Origin: Mytilus galloprovincialis
Taxonomy: Eukaryota; Mollusca; Bivalvia; Mytilida; Mytilidae
Assembly: GCF_965363235.1 (NCBI RefSeq)
Contig: NC_134841.1
Span: 56,627,078-56,691,077 of the forward strand
Direction: 5' to 3'
Length of the DNA stretch: 64,000 nt
Below the pieces are notes generated by a model, which worked only from the letters and a program-made list of their open reading frames with translations, did not search any database and was not told the DNA's origin. The position numbers and the translations under genes were made by a program. This document shows positions 10,505 to 23,089 of this stretch, piece by piece. Each line of letters opens with the position of its first letter. The first letter of the stretch is position 1.

Positions 10505-12318
10505 GTATGAAATTTGGTAAAGTGCTAGTTCAAACATGAGACATCCAGGTGGACATAAATTTGGGGGTTGAGGGTCCCACAAAATAAAACTGTCAGGTTT
10601 ACAATTAACAGATTAATACCGTATGTTTACATTTTATCAGATACATGTATTTTATGGAAGCAGGACAAATCGCCCCACTGGCAAATCGCCCCAACCCTAA
10701 TCGCCCCACTTTTTCACCAACTCGCCCCACTTTAAATAAACACGCCCGAAACTGATTTACCAAATCACCCCAGTTTTTAAATAATCGCCCCACATGTGAA
10801 ATGGGATAAATCATGTTTAATATTACTTCTGCCAACTCGCCCCACTTAATGGAAAACGGTAATATCTTGATTAGTATATAATTTTCATGTCTGCCAACTC
10901 GCCCTACTTTAATGAAAACTATCTACACAGAATACAAACAAAGTTAACCGAAAATTTATTTAATTCGGTTACTATTATTGATATACTGAAATTATAATTC
11001 TAAATATAACTTTTGTATTGTTGGAGAATAACAGTATTCTTGTAAGCTTAGTTATTTGCAATTGAAAAGAAACCTGTTAATTGTATCATAATCATTGATA
11101 ATGCAATATAAATAAATGTATTTTATTTATTTTTATTTGATGACCAAACCTGAAGTCTAATCCTTGATTTGCAATTTTTCATGTCATTTTTTTTGAAAAA
11201 GTCAGTCTGATGATTTATGAATGTTTTGTTCATCAAACTTGTTTAAAAAATGTTATTCAAGAATCCTTAGGATCCTCTAGAGCGTTTTATGCAATAAAAA
11301 GGAGATATACATGTATATATGCCGGACTTGATTGGGAATTTTGAAAAAGGGAGTTTTATTATCATTTTATCTTTTTTTCTGACATGTCTGAGTCTCCCCC
11401 TTCTACCATGGACATATTGTCTGCCATCTCATGTGTGAATCTATACATGTGGATGTTTCCTACCTAAATTAATGTTAGGAGTTTGGTTGAGGTACAATTG
11501 ACAACTCAAAATTGGCACATGCCCATCCCCATAAATTGGGGTATGATGTTAAATTTATCGTTTCATATTTTCTCAAAACAGACTTACAAGATACATGTAG
11601 CATGATGAAAATTTCCTTGTTATATTACTAAAATGTTGTTCTCAAGTCAAGTGAAATTTGTTTATAAGTACATTTTACATGAACGTTGTGTACATACAGA
11701 AAACAATAAACACCAATTCTGATGTGATTTTAAAACAGACATACAAAAAAATCTCCAACAAGAATAAAAAGTTGGATAGTATTCGTTTAATTGTATGTAT
11801 ACACACTCCTTATACATGTAATAATATAACTCACGTCTTCAATTTTTTTTATAATGGAATGAATGGCAAAGTAAGGAAATATTTGTATGATGTGTTCCTG
11901 AGGTTAATATTATGTACTAAAACAAAAGAAATATTTTCGTTACTGTGTCAGGTGTAAATCAACCATGCCTGCTTGGTTAGTACGTACATGTTCATGTATA
12001 TACGCTGTACCGATAATATACCATTATTATATTGTTGAACATGAAAACAAAGAGTTTTAGCATGGAGTTATTCACACACATACACAATGATACACTTTTA
12101 ATGTTTTGCACTTTAAAAAGCTCATACAACATAACAACAAGCGCACTAAAAGTATAGCAGTTTTGCAATAATTCTATACATACAATGTATATACACATGG
12201 AATAAGAAGCTCATCATTTTTTTTTATTGGGTGAACATTATTTAATAACTTTTTATTGCCTATTAATTTAGATTCATGTACATGTCAATGCTATTCACAA
12301 TTTAAATTTGCTTTTCAG
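10505..12318 (+). other. Intron 1 of the C2H2 gene
   Basis: GT-AG intron of 1,814 bp, with donor GTATGA and acceptor TTTGCTTTTCAG. Apart from the CGCCCC repeat at about 10660-10930 it is plain AT-rich sequence with no recognisable gene. Confidence 0.5.
10660..10930. repeat. Cluster of ATCGCCCCACTTT-like words
   Basis: About nine imperfect copies of (A/C)TCGCCCCACTTT or a shortened form are spread over 270 bp, in one orientation. It is probably a transposon end or a short degenerate satellite within intron 1. No matching inverted end was found nearby. Confidence 0.6.
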
Positions 12319-12419
12319 GAATATGCAGAAAATGTATAGATGTTTTCAAGGAGGTTGTACCAGACATTACTGTATACCAGACAGGTTTAAACAGTATCAC
12401 AGATAGTAATGATAGTGAG
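12319..12419 (+). CDS. Exon 2 of the C2H2 gene
   Basis: A 101-nt exon between GCTTTTCAG and GAG|GTAACC. Joined to exon 1 the frame continues without a break as ...HAGSG-ICRKCIDVFKEVVPDITVYQT..., and the junction completes a C-x2-C pair. It ends on a codon boundary, matching the phase of exon 3. Confidence 0.6.
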
Positions 12420-13786
12420 GTAACCAAAATACTAACCTCAAAGTCTTTTTGTGCTCAGATTTATTGTATCATCATTCTGACATGTAACCTGAGTATAAAA
12501 CTTATAAAAAAAGACACATTTTTTTATTTCCTTCATGTCCTTTAACTTTAGTAAGCATGTTTAAATTATAAATATGAGCTACGGCCTAAATTGACCCTAA
12601 ATTATTTAACTCTTTCTTGGCTTAAGACCCTTTTATACTTATATGGTATACTATTTGTATTTTTTTTTCCATTGAAAGTACATTCAATACACATATAAGA
12701 ATTAAAATTTATACAAAGTTTAAATTGCTGAAAAATATTACATCTTCATGTTAAAGTACATGTACTCTTTCATTGGAAAACCTTCATTTTTTTGGCACCG
12801 ACTCATATAAATATGACCTTTGAATAATTGTGATAAGTCTGATAAATCAAATGAGTATTCTATTGCTTTGAATACATGATATGTTATATATTTAGGCATT
12901 TAAAAAGTATTTTTTTGCAATATTTTAATTTTTTAAGCCTCAAATGTTGATAGTTGAAATTTTTCTATTTGAAAATAGAATTTATGATATTGTCTTTAAT
13001 AAACATCCTAATGCCATGAAACTTTATAAGCAGTCTCATAATTTATTAAGGCTTTGGTCATAACAAATTTTATTAAGATTTGACAGCTTTTTCTATCCTA
13101 TTAGGTCTGAATACACAGTTATTGTCCTTTGATTTTTGTTGTTCACTAATATATTCCTAAGTGTGGACAGGGTGTTACTTGCCATTTTTTTTTATACCCC
13201 TTCCAAATGTATGTCTTTGTTTTATGCCCCAAATAGCAAGTAGGGGAATTGATACTATGAAAAAAAATGTAATTGTAAAGTAAAGTAGTGATTTTGTCCA
13301 GCAGAAAAGGTTAAAAGTTAGCACTTTGGAAGCTTGTCAAAAGATGTCAAGACCCTCTCACACAAAATTATCCATATTTTGAGTTAGAGCCAATAAAGTT
13401 TTCCATAATTTTGATATGTTTTGTCCCAAAAGTAGTAAAACACACTGTAAAAATATTATTGAGAAAGAGCAGGTTGGATTTTTTAGTTTTCTTTTATGGT
13501 CCTAAAGAATTGCAAATAACTGTGTACTCGGACCATGTACATGTATATTTATGTGATACTGTATTGAAATTCTGTACAATACAATATTTTTTTAAAACTC
13601 ATTTCAAATTGGTCCTTAATGAAAATTTTAACCTGAATTAGTCTATATGTCCTTGTTACTGTAATTAATTATTATATTCTAGATACATACATGTGTATAT
13701 CATTGTATATGCCATTTTCTTTTTAAGGCAAATTTAAAACAATTGAAATTTTTTACAATGATTCTATGCTTAATGTATATTTATAG

Positions 13787-13894
13787 AAAGAAGAGGCAGC
13801 TGAAGAACATAGTTTTAACTTTACCAGTGACAGTTCCGACAATTTTTACAATTTGAGACAGAGAACAAATATATCATATCACAATGAGTTGGAT
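13787..13894 (+). CDS. Exon 3 of the C2H2 gene
   Basis: 108 nt between TATTTATAG and the strong donor GAT|GTGAGT. It encodes an acidic, Ser/Asn-rich linker (KEEAAEEHSFNFTSDSSDNF...). Only this frame is open. It ends on a codon boundary while exon 4 needs one preceding base, so either an exon is missing between them or a weaker donor at 13932 (TTTG|GTTAAT), which fits the phase, is used. Confidence 0.5.
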
Positions 13895-14111
13895 GTGAGT
13901 GAAACTTTTTTTCAAGAAAATTATAAATTTGGTTAATAGATAATGTGAACTCTGACTGATCTAAACAAATTGTCAATTAGCATGAATAGTAATTACGTCC
14001 ATCTGTAACATAAACAGGTCACATCGACCTACAGGTATATTGCCCACATAAATGACTTTGGTTAAGGTCCATATCTCAGCAACTACAACATGTACAAGTC
14101 ATAGAGGAATA

Positions 14112-14312
14112 ATCTTGGGACTGTGGTAGGATTGCAAATGAAACTACTCTCTACAAAAGACCAAAATGACACAGAAATTAACATCTATAGGTAACCGTAC
14201 TGCCTTAAACACCGTATTGCCTTTAACAATGAGCAAAACCCATACACCACAGTCAGCTATAAAAGGCCATGAAAAGACAATGTAAAACAGTTCAAACGAG
14301 AAAACTAACATG
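14112..14312 (-). mobile_element. Retroelement 3'-end fragment in intron 3
   Basis: Diverged from the segment at 38925-39105: the two share ACAAAAGACCAAAATGACACAG, a central AATGAGCAAA-CCCATAC block and AAACGAGAAAACTAAC. By that comparison it is a 5'-truncated retroelement end on the - strand. Confidence 0.65.
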
Positions 14313-14539
14313 TAGGTTAAGGTTAATAACAGTCAAGGCATTAGCCATTGTTTTTTTTATTCATATTTAATAAGCATACATGTATCAAAATTAAAAAAAA
14401 CAACTATGACCTAGATTTACTGAGATTATGAATAACTGATTTCTTCTATATTAAAGAATTACTGAATGTACACCATTAAATAAGTCTGCCATACAAAGTT
14501 TGGATACTTATTGTTTTTGCTCAGTTTTTTTTTTTTTAA

Positions 14540-14572
14540 TATTCTTCTTCTTCCTCTTCTTCTTCTTCCGCC
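14540..14572. repeat. CTT microsatellite
   Basis: Short interrupted run of TTC/CTT triplets within intron 3. Confidence 0.8.
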
Positions 14573-14856
14573 ACTTTAAAAATAAAGTTGTCCCCAGCAG
14601 TTCTCCAAAACCGCTTGTCAGATTTACTTAGTATTTCATAAAATGTTAGACTATTATAAAGAGGTATTGGGGGGGGGGGTTGATAAAGAAGGGAGGGGTT
14701 TACTATAGAACCCTACGGGATTTTATTATTTTTATTTTCAAATGACTATAACATGAAAACTGTAAGTGATAGACACACCTAGTCTTCAGAAACGATCACA
14801 GGACAGGTCCCCACCCCCTTCAATTTTAGAATATACTATGTATTATCTTGTAAACG

Positions 14857-15510
14857 GTAGAGATCCCCACCCCTAAACCATATATATTCGTGTATGGGAC
14901 AATAAAACAATTTAAATGAAATAATGGAATAAAAGGGAAGTACCTGTTTGAAAAATTGTCAACAGTCGAGATCCCCACCCATAAACCATATACATTCATG
15001 TATGGGACAATAAAACAATTTAAATAAAAAAGAAGGGAAGTACCTGAGGGTCACCCCCACCCCTCTTGTTTATAAAAATTTGTAAACAGTCGAGATCCCC
15101 ACCCCTAAACCATATATATTCGTGTATGGGACAATAAAACAAATTAAATGAAATAAAAGGGAAGTACCTGGGGGGTCACCCCCAACCCTCATGTTTGATA
15201 AATTGTAAACAGTCGAGATCCCCACCCCTAAACCATATATATTTGTGTATGGGACAATAAAACAAATTAAATGAAATGAAAGGGAAGTACCTGGGGGGTC
15301 ACACCCAACCCTCATGTTTGATAAATTGTAAATGGTCAAGATCCCTATAATTTATTTTTTCTTGAATGGGACAACAAAACAAATCAAATGAAATATAGGT
15401 TAAGTCCATGGGGGTCACCCCACCCCCTCAATAAATGGTCAAGATTCCCATCCCTAAACCATATATATTCTTGTATAGGACAATAAAGCAAATCAAAGGA
15501 ATGGGAATAG
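14857..15510. repeat. Tandem repeat of about 105-125 bp, six units
   Basis: The phrase (C)GAGATCCCCACCCCTAAACC, followed by ATATATTC-TGTATGGGACAATAAAACAA and a GGGGTCACCCCCAACCCTCATG block, recurs at about 14860, 14965, 15088, 15211, 15334 and 15438. The units are clearly diverged. A leftward open frame crosses two of them, but it is only a by-product of the repeat. Confidence 0.85.
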
Positions 15511-16383
15511 CGAATTATGGGAGCTTTGTTTGGGAGACTTCATAACAGCATCCTGTTACAATTACTTCTTGTTTTATTTCCTTTCAACAGGCAAACCTCT
15601 TTGATTTCATTTAAAAATGCAGAACAAAAAAAAATTGAGTTCGTTATCTCCCCTTCCTACAAATATATTGCAATTTTACAAATTATTTTACTGAATATGA
15701 TGTTTTTATTCATATACTGTGTGATTCTTATGAATATAGAATACATTTTGAAAGAAAAACTATATAAAAGCTTAGTTTGGACATTTTTATAGCAATTACA
15801 AATAAAACAGTTCACCTTTAGTATGGTAATAGCTATATATACCTATACAGATTGATAAACTAATTTAAAAAATAACATCAACACAGTGGAGTTAAAGTCT
15901 TATAGGATTGTAAGTATGATTTATTTTATCACCTTGCACTTTCACATTTTGACTGAACAATTTGTTCAAATTTCTGACCAGTTGAACAATTTGGTTTAAT
16001 AAAACAAATTGCAATTTGGTCAAAATTTTGAATGAATTGCAATTGTTGGATAGCAACACTATCAGTCAAGTCACTGTAACAGTGAAATTATCCTGCATCT
16101 ACATGATGACCTTGAGCTGCTCAGATTTTTCTTATAGACTCCTGGTATCCCATTCCTCACATTCATTTGTGTAAAGAGGGGGATATGACCTTTATTGGGA
16201 CTCCGGGATCATACAATTTCTAGTTCAAAGTATACATAAATGCTACATCACAGACACACAAGGTGATAGCAATTTCAGTGATATACAAAATAATCAGCCC
16301 AAACAATTTCTTGTACCACACTCCTTAAACTAAATTACAGACTTTTTATAGTGCAATATATTTGATCTTGTCATTATTTTCAG

Positions 16384-16718
16384 ATATTTTCATCCAAAGA
16401 TATGATTATAGTGAGGCACAGTCTGGGAAATCGTATTGTGACAGCAAAATCGCGCACATGCGACGAAAGATGAGGATGTATGTCGCATCAGGTGGAAACA
16501 TACAAAACCCTGTAGATATGAGAGATGCGATTCTAAGTGGAAAAGGGGTAGTAGGGTGCAGAGTAGCAGTTGCTGAAATAAATACAGAAAAACAGCAGAT
16601 TTTTAGCCATAAATGGAAAGGGGTCCAAAATATAACGAACTTGGGGTTCATGGCAGAGAAAGTTATAATTTGGAAAGCCTATGGTATTGGCAATGGAAAT
16701 TCTATTCCTATGTCAGAG
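16384..16718 (+). CDS. Exon 4 of the C2H2 gene
   Basis: 335 nt between TTATTTTCAG and TCAGAG|GTATTA. It encodes (D)IFIQRYDYSEAQSGKSYCD, then a basic stretch (HMRRKMRMYVASGG), a VVGCRVAVAEI segment and WKAYGIGNG. YDYSEAQSGK-x2-CD with following basic residues is a block I associate with a widespread uncharacterised invertebrate family that may be transposon-derived. That link is inference. The end is in phase with exon 5. Confidence 0.6.
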
Positions 16719-17637
16719 GTATTATATCTTTCATTACATTATTGTCTTACCATTTTAGGCAGTTATATAGAAGTCATCAAGCCCCTTTATATTGATTTTA
16801 TAAACACAACTTCAATTACACCTGTGGGGGATAAAATTTGTTTATAATAACCATAGAAACATGTCTATTTGAAATTTTTGAGGTCTGAAATAAATTTCTT
16901 GTGTACCCTGAAAAATTTCCCTACCAGAAATATTTTATTGCATAATCTTGTTTTGAATTATTTTTTTCATTATGAAAATTAAGAACTTTCAAATTGTTGG
17001 ATTTATATACCCATCATAAACAGATATAATTGTCATCCTATTAAAATATGTAAATGTCTGAATTGGTAACAGCACACATTTTGTTTAAATGTTGGTCAAG
17101 ATGGAGTACATTAGATGGAATGCTATAGGGGAGCAGGGACATCTTGATTGCATTAACACATTCTGTCTTTATTTGTATTTTTCTGATTTTCAGCTTATTA
17201 TATATATATCAAAAACTGTAATACATAAAAAATGAATTTAATTTTTAAGTTATTCAAAAACTTGTGCTGTGTCAAATTTACCAGGATCTATTAGTATTCT
17301 AAACTATGATATAGTGTCTATACTTGTTCATGGTTCAGTATTACAGCTGTGATCCACAGAGCATTACATTTTGTTTTTCGTAAAGATTCTCACTAGAATA
17401 TTAAGAAAAACATTGTGACATATATATGTCAGCTTCATTATGATGTCACTTACAAAAAGAATTCAGTTTCAGGCAGAAATTCTCTAATGTATCACAACTT
17501 TTCCTATATACTCAAGATAATTTTTGACTTGACCTTTTTAACTCCCAATATTCTATTTATTTTCAATTAATTGTATTTATACTACATATTGCGGAATTCT
17601 CAGAAAAAATTGCATTGAAATGTCTCTTTCTTTTCAG

Positions 17638-18411
17638 GTTAAAAAAATGTCTTGTGATCAAGAAGAAACAGCTTTGATAATCACACATGATTTTAATGAT
17701 ATTATACAAACAGGCAGTGTTACCTTACCAAAGAAAAGAGCCAACCCAGTCCAATCAGAAGACAACGTAGAATTAGAACAGGAAGCCACAAGAACTGAGG
17801 ACTTAGAAAATTTATCTAACTCAAGTTCTTCAGTTTTTAATTGCTCTGAAATCGGCTGCACGAAACAATACCAATTCTTCTCCAAACTACAAAATCATAT
17901 AGAGTTTGGTCGTCATGTTTACAAATTGGAAAGAAAATCAACGTATGATGACATCAAATTAAAATGGGCAGATGTTTGTAAAGATGTTGATATCAGACTG
18001 AGAAATTTAGAAAAAGTCCAAGAATCATTAAATGAGATAAATGAACACCAAGTAGATTGTGGATGGGCTCTTAGAAAAGGGAAAAAAGTTATTAGGCACT
18101 CAAAAGCTGTGAAAGATTATCTTTTACATCTTTTCACCATTGGACAAACTACAGGGAAAAAAATTTGTCCATCTGAAGCAGCCTTGTTGATTAGAAATAG
18201 TTTGGATGAGGAAGGAAGAAAAATGTTTCAACCAGAAGAATACCTCCTTACATCACAGGTGGCCTCATACTTTTCTAGACTGGCTTTATTATCCAGGCAG
18301 AATCAGCTTTCCAGAAGAGAACAGGACAATTTGAATGATGAAGACTTGGCTGCTGTGTTGTCATCCATTGAGGAAAATGAAGTTCGCCAAAACATTCTTC
18401 AAACACATTGA
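17638..18411 (+). CDS. Terminal exon of the C2H2 gene (zinc finger and conserved tail)
   Basis: This 258-codon exon starts after TCTTTCTTTTCAG and ends at TGA. Residues 1-70 are acidic and Ser-rich. A C2H2 finger follows (C-x4-C-x12-H-x5-H: CSEIGC ... QNHIEFGRH), then a helical region (DDIKLKWADVCKDVDIRLRN) and a conserved tail: DCGWALRKGKK, IGQTTGKKICPSEAALLIRN, and QVASYFSRLALLSR. The tail pattern (W-A-L-x-basic, TGKK, VASYFSRL) recurs in uncharacterised proteins of molluscs and cnidarians in my memory. Probably nuclear and nucleic-acid binding. A host gene and a domesticated or resident mobile-element protein are both possible. Confidence 0.68.
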   Translation, partial: VKKMSCDQEETALIITHDFNDIIQTGSVTLPKKRANPVQSEDNVELEQEATRTEDLENLSNSSSSVFNCSEIGCTKQYQFFSKLQNHIEFGRHVYKLERKSTYDDIKLKWADVCKDVDIRLRNLEKVQESLNEINEHQVDCGWALRKGKKVIRHSKAVKDYLLHLFTIGQTTGKKICPSEAALLIRNSLDEEGRKMFQPEEYLLTSQVASYFSRLALLSRQNQLSRREQDNLNDEDLAAVLSSIEENEVRQNILQTH

Positions 18412-18593
18412 CACATTTCTTATTTTAATGTATTTTTATATAGGTTGTATGGACTTTTGTTATGGGGGGGGGGGGGTTTATACTGAACAAAAACATGAAA
18501 AGGGTTTAAAAATCGGTCATTATCCCTTTTGAATGAAGTTTGGGAGAAGATTTTATAGTTGTCTTTTGTCCATCCCAATTATGCATGGTTCTC

Positions 18594-18599
18594 AATAAA
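18594..18599 (+). terminator. Candidate polyadenylation signal of the C2H2 gene
   Basis: AATAAA about 180 bp after the stop codon, followed by further AATAAA-like words. Position only. Confidence 0.45.
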
Positions 18600-18619
18600 G
18601 ATAAAATAAAAATAAATCC

Positions 18620-20450
18620 CCTCTGAAACTATGTAACAGAATTTCATGAAACTTTGACAGTAATAAGAACACAATAAAGATATTTCAAATCCCTGAATTT
18701 TGTTCGGGTTTAAGTTTTTTGAAAATTCCATAAATCTTCAACTGAAACAATTTGTCAGATCAAATCCTGAAACTCTGCTCAACTCCTAAAACAACTCGGG
18801 AGAATTTCATGAAACTTAGTAGTTATTTAGGACACAGCTGTGCATATTATCAGAAAATTTTGATCCCATGAAATTCTTTGAAGATATATAGCTCTTTAAA
18901 AGTAAAAAAAGATATTCCACATGCAGTTTGACAGAGCAACTTCTTTCAAGCCATAGAACAGATTTTGCAAAATTTGATGATTTGTTACAAAAATTATGTA
19001 TATTGAATTAGCTTTCTGTGACTTATTGCATAAGTAGGTTTTTTTTGTCCAAATGAAACAATTGAATAGTGGAAAAGTTGCATTTCTACACAAGAAAGCA
19101 TTCTGAAGACAACTTTTTCCCCAGTAAAGCTAGTAATTACAATGTATAGAAATAGATATAAATTCATAAATTTGGGACCATTTAAGGAATTGTCTTATAA
19201 GAAATTAAAAATAATTTACTTCAACACAAACATATATAAGTATATTATTAGTGTGCTCATTTCTAAGTAAAGACATTAAAATTTGGCGGGAAATTAGATT
19301 TATCTGGATTTTCATTGCCATTGTATTGATAATTTCAGTCTTTCCATAGAGGTTGAAAATCTAACTAGAGTTGTGTTATTTGGTAAATGCTTTATTAAGA
19401 TATATAAATTTAACTGAGAAATTTTGAAATTAATGTAAAAAAAATTCTGGTTTAGTGATCGATATAACCAAAGGGTTTCCAAAATTTCCAACCAAAAATT
19501 TATCAGCAGCATCCTTAAATGTTATTAAAAGTGGGAAACATGATATATAATAACCTTCTTAGCATTGTCTGATCACTACTATTTTCATATTTGATTGTTC
19601 ATGATGTATAGTGTAATGAAAACAATCACAGTTAACCTCTTCAGAGGAATTGTAATTTTGATATTTTTTCTGAAATATTGATTTTTTATGCACAAAATAA
19701 ATTATTTCATGATAGAAGTCACACGGTTTTCGTTATTTTTTATTACAAACCAATATATGAACTGTATAAAATTCAAAGGTTTGTAGATGTACTGGCTCCA
19801 TCAATTTTTTTTTAAGACTTTGAAGTTCGGTGAATTTCATGAAAATATAGCCAAATGGCTTTTTGAAAATCAACAGATATTAAAATCACCAAAGAGATAT
19901 AAAGGCAAATCTTTAGATATCCTCTCTTCACTTGAATTTCATTCTTTTAAGTTGTTAAATGATATTATATCCTAAATCAGATTAATATTTGAGATATAAA
20001 TTGATTTTTTTATGTTTAAAAAGTGATGAAAAACAAGATTTTTCAATGAAAAACGGCAATTTTTGGATTTATGGTTTAAACACCGTTACCATGGCAACGA
20101 TTTATTTGCAGATTTTTTTTTAATGATAAATCATAATTTTACACTTAAATAGATATGAAAACCACATTTCTTTCTAAATATTAAAATTTAACTATATCAC
20201 CATTTGCTTGATTCTTAGGAAGACCTGTACTTAAAACAATAAACAGTGACGAACCTCAAATTTTTTAAAGTGTCTATTTTTTCAATAACTAGCTAATTAA
20301 CAAATTAACACTTTAGATTAATCCTTTCATCGAACTAATTGGTTATGGATTACCTGGATACCTGGAGGTGTCACAATGATTTTATATTTGCTCCTATGAC
20401 ATAGTAACATGATAGACATATTGTACACTGAAACGAGTCGAGGAGTCAAT
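18620..20450. other. Gene-free stretch
   Basis: AT-rich sequence with no coding frame that has both splice support and protein-like composition, and no repeat recognised. Confidence 0.5.
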
Positions 20451-20854
20451 TCTTTAATCATTGAGGGCCATACATATCGGAAGATAAGTGTCCTGAAACA
20501 CATTTTACTAATGTACCATAAAATCGTGTACAGCCAGAGTCACCACGGATTCTATTGTCAAAACACAGAACGAGCATAAGGTTCCATGTGGTAGATGTCC
20601 GAAAGACAGCGGGTACAGTCAATGTAAAGTCTGGAGATGTATCTTGTAGGACTTCTTCCACTACCCGTGGTGAGCAGGGGACAACAGTTATATACAAGTT
20701 ATGATTGATAATTCATTAAATTTGTACAAGTGGCTAACTGAGGAGGTCTATAATGATAAAAGAAAAAGAACATGACTTGGATTGAGAGTTCATTCATTGG
20801 CACTCATACCACTTCTTCTAATATCTATTCACCTGTAATTTACCTGTAAAAAAA

Positions 20855-20905
20855 AATCGGCGCAAATGAAATGCAGATCGGCGCAAATGCAAAACGCCGA
20901 CAATG
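20855..20905. repeat. GGCGCAAATG iterons
   Basis: Two direct copies of ATCGGCGCAAATG, then an altered form, just upstream of the small two-exon gene. They resemble the TTTGGCGCAAATGATAC words of the elements at 36702-37464 and 37785-38512. Confidence 0.5.
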
Positions 20906-20971
20906 ATAGAATACGGATCAATGCGTATCACCTGTATACATGTAATTAAATTGTCAAAACATCTCGTCAAT

Positions 20972-21473
20972 ATGAAGAAGTTGACTTCTTATTTTGAAAG
21001 GTAAATACAAATTATTCTTGTATTTTTAAGTGAAATTTCCATATATAATTGCATTGTCCAACTAACGGAATCTCGGTGTTATGTACATTTTGAAAAAACA
21101 ATCATTATGAATGAATTAAATTAAATTTGTTTATCTATCTCTTTGAGCCCCACCCCCCTCCCTTCCCCCTTTTCTCCTCCCTTTTCCTTCCTAAAAACTT
21201 TAAATGTAAACTTTAAGCACGACTGACTGACCTACTATATATTTTAGGTCGTCAAGCTGCCCTTGTCCCTCAAGCTGCCCTAGTCCCAAACGCAAGTTGG
21301 AGCAAGATGACAATATTCAGCCTAGAAAGAGGTCTAGAAAACGTCACAATTCAAATCTAGTTGAAGTTTGTGATCGTCGAGGGAGCTCATCTGAGGAGTC
21401 TATTTTGGATACAATTGTTAAACCTTCATGTTCACACGCTCATCCATTGCAAGGAAACACCCGCGACGCATGA
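20972..21473 (+). CDS. Two-exon gene for a small basic protein
   Basis: Exon 1 (20972-21000) encodes MKKLTSYFE plus two bases and ends at GAAAG|GTAAAT. Exon 2 (21248-21473) follows TATATTTTAG and stays open to TGA, giving 84 residues. The exon phases match. The product has a Cys/Ser/Pro stretch (SSSCPCPSSCPSPK), a bipartite nuclear-localisation-like block (KRKL-EQDDNIQ-PRKRSRKR) and an acidic/Ser segment. The opening L-T-S-Y-F faintly resembles the N-termini of hAT-type transposases, so it could be a truncated transposase. The polyadenylation candidate is AATAAA near 21715. I do not recognise a family. The support is matched phases, splice sites and composition. Confidence 0.5.
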
Positions 21474-21719
21474 TGTTGATTAAAAGGAAGGATGCCAAGT
21501 AAATACGATATCAGTCATAGCTATATGCGGAATTGTTCAAATTGACGTTTTAAACGACCTTGTCTTTTTTATAACTTTATTCCGGACTTTACAGACCTTG
21601 CACGGACATGTGATTTGGTTTTAAATTTATTTTATCATAATTCTTTTGTTATTGAGGTCAATTTATTTTGTTAAAATACATTTTATTTGTTCATGTTTTC
21701 TAAAAACTTACCAAAATAA

Positions 21720-22847
21720 ATACAAAACTTTAACATTTTATAATGATACATATTATTAAAGTTATTACGAACAATATTTATATAGGACTAAGGTTTTAAA
21801 TTTGTTTTGTAATGTAGCTTCTTTGTGTCTATGTAGTTTCACGGGGAAATAACTCTTAACTTTAAACCTTTCGCACCAACGGTTACTTGCAACGGTTCCT
21901 TGAAAGCATAATCGAGTGCACACAATATTGTTTCCTATGAATACAAGAAATAACCACATGAAATTAGTCCCAAATTACAGCTAAAAATTATTAAAACAGT
22001 TCTGCATATGATTCCTAAAACATTCGTTGATATTAAGTGTATACATCAATAATTTCCAAAAGTTAAATGACGGCTCCCACTTTGTACTACGGTTGGTACG
22101 GTAGCAAATCGGGAAACCTCTGCTAAAAGAACTCTGACAATGTTCGATCAGGTCTTCATTTTATACAATTAATTATTTGATGGCATTTCCGAAGATCATA
22201 TAATAAAAATAAAACGACATTTGAGAAATAACCGGGTCGAAAAGAAGAATGTGTTCTGTATGTTCTGGACGAAATGTCCCTGGTGGCAGGAAAAGGCTGC
22301 ATGAAAAATGTATATGCATGTGTGCTCTCTGTCGTAAAATTGTTCATAAACCATGCAGTAAATATAAGAAACACGACAGACGATGTAACACCGACGAATT
22401 AAATATTTTTCTTGAGTAATGTTTATATGAATCCTAAATTTTGTATTCCAAGCTCATATAATGAAGTTGTTCACCAAAAATAATGACAAACTTTCTTTAA
22501 TTTATAAGTAGTGACAAATTAATTTGCATTATCTCTTTTCGTATTGACTCGGGAGTACAATGTATATGATCTTTAGACAGGTTACCTTCTTTATAGTAGG
22601 GAATTTCTGGTATTAATTCAAGTGAGGGCAACTAAAAGAAGTAAAGTCAAACTTAAAATCGGTGCACTTATTTTGTAATGTTTCATGGAACACATAAAAT
22701 AGTTACCCCTCCCTCAAAAAAAAAAAATATTTTACCTTATCTTATTGCTATTATTAGAACCGGGACCAGAATATCTTCTTATATATTGTCTTCATGTCTT
22801 CATAGGCAAATGAGGCAAATGCCTCATGCTGGAAATTTTAACAACAA
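21720..22847. other. Gene-free stretch
   Basis: No supported gene. Short open frames on both strands lack splice sites or protein-like composition. A simple A-run lies near 22718. Confidence 0.5.
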
Positions 22848-23051
22848 AAAAAAAAAAGACGGAAAGAAAAAGATTGTCTTCATATCAAATTGTTTTCACG
22901 GAAAGTGTCGTGCAAGAAGCAAGTTCTCTTCACTCCCTGATGTCGCCCCTGCATTTTTTTCGTGATCCATGTTTCTATTTTACTTTTGGTTTTCGGAGTT
23001 GATGGTCGTTTGTACTTCTGTGTCTCGGGTTTCACGGTCTTTTGTTCTTTG
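22848..23051. repeat. 200-bp direct repeat, left copy
   Basis: From the A-run before GACGGAAAGAAAAAGATTG to TTTTGTTCTTT this segment is repeated almost perfectly at 23449-23650. The inverted SORL1-like exon copy lies between the two. Confidence 0.88.
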
Positions 23052-23089
23052 TTTTTTGTCTTTTGTTTTTTTGTTCTGAAAATTTTCAG

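Noticed and set aside
15070-15339. 89-codon frame on the - strand
   Set aside because: It is the translation of two units of the 105-125-bp tandem repeat.
20458-20697. 79-codon frame on the - strand (VPCSPRVVEEVLQDTSPDF...)
   Set aside because: Composition is protein-like, but it starts at TTG, has no convincing splice partners and I recognise no family.
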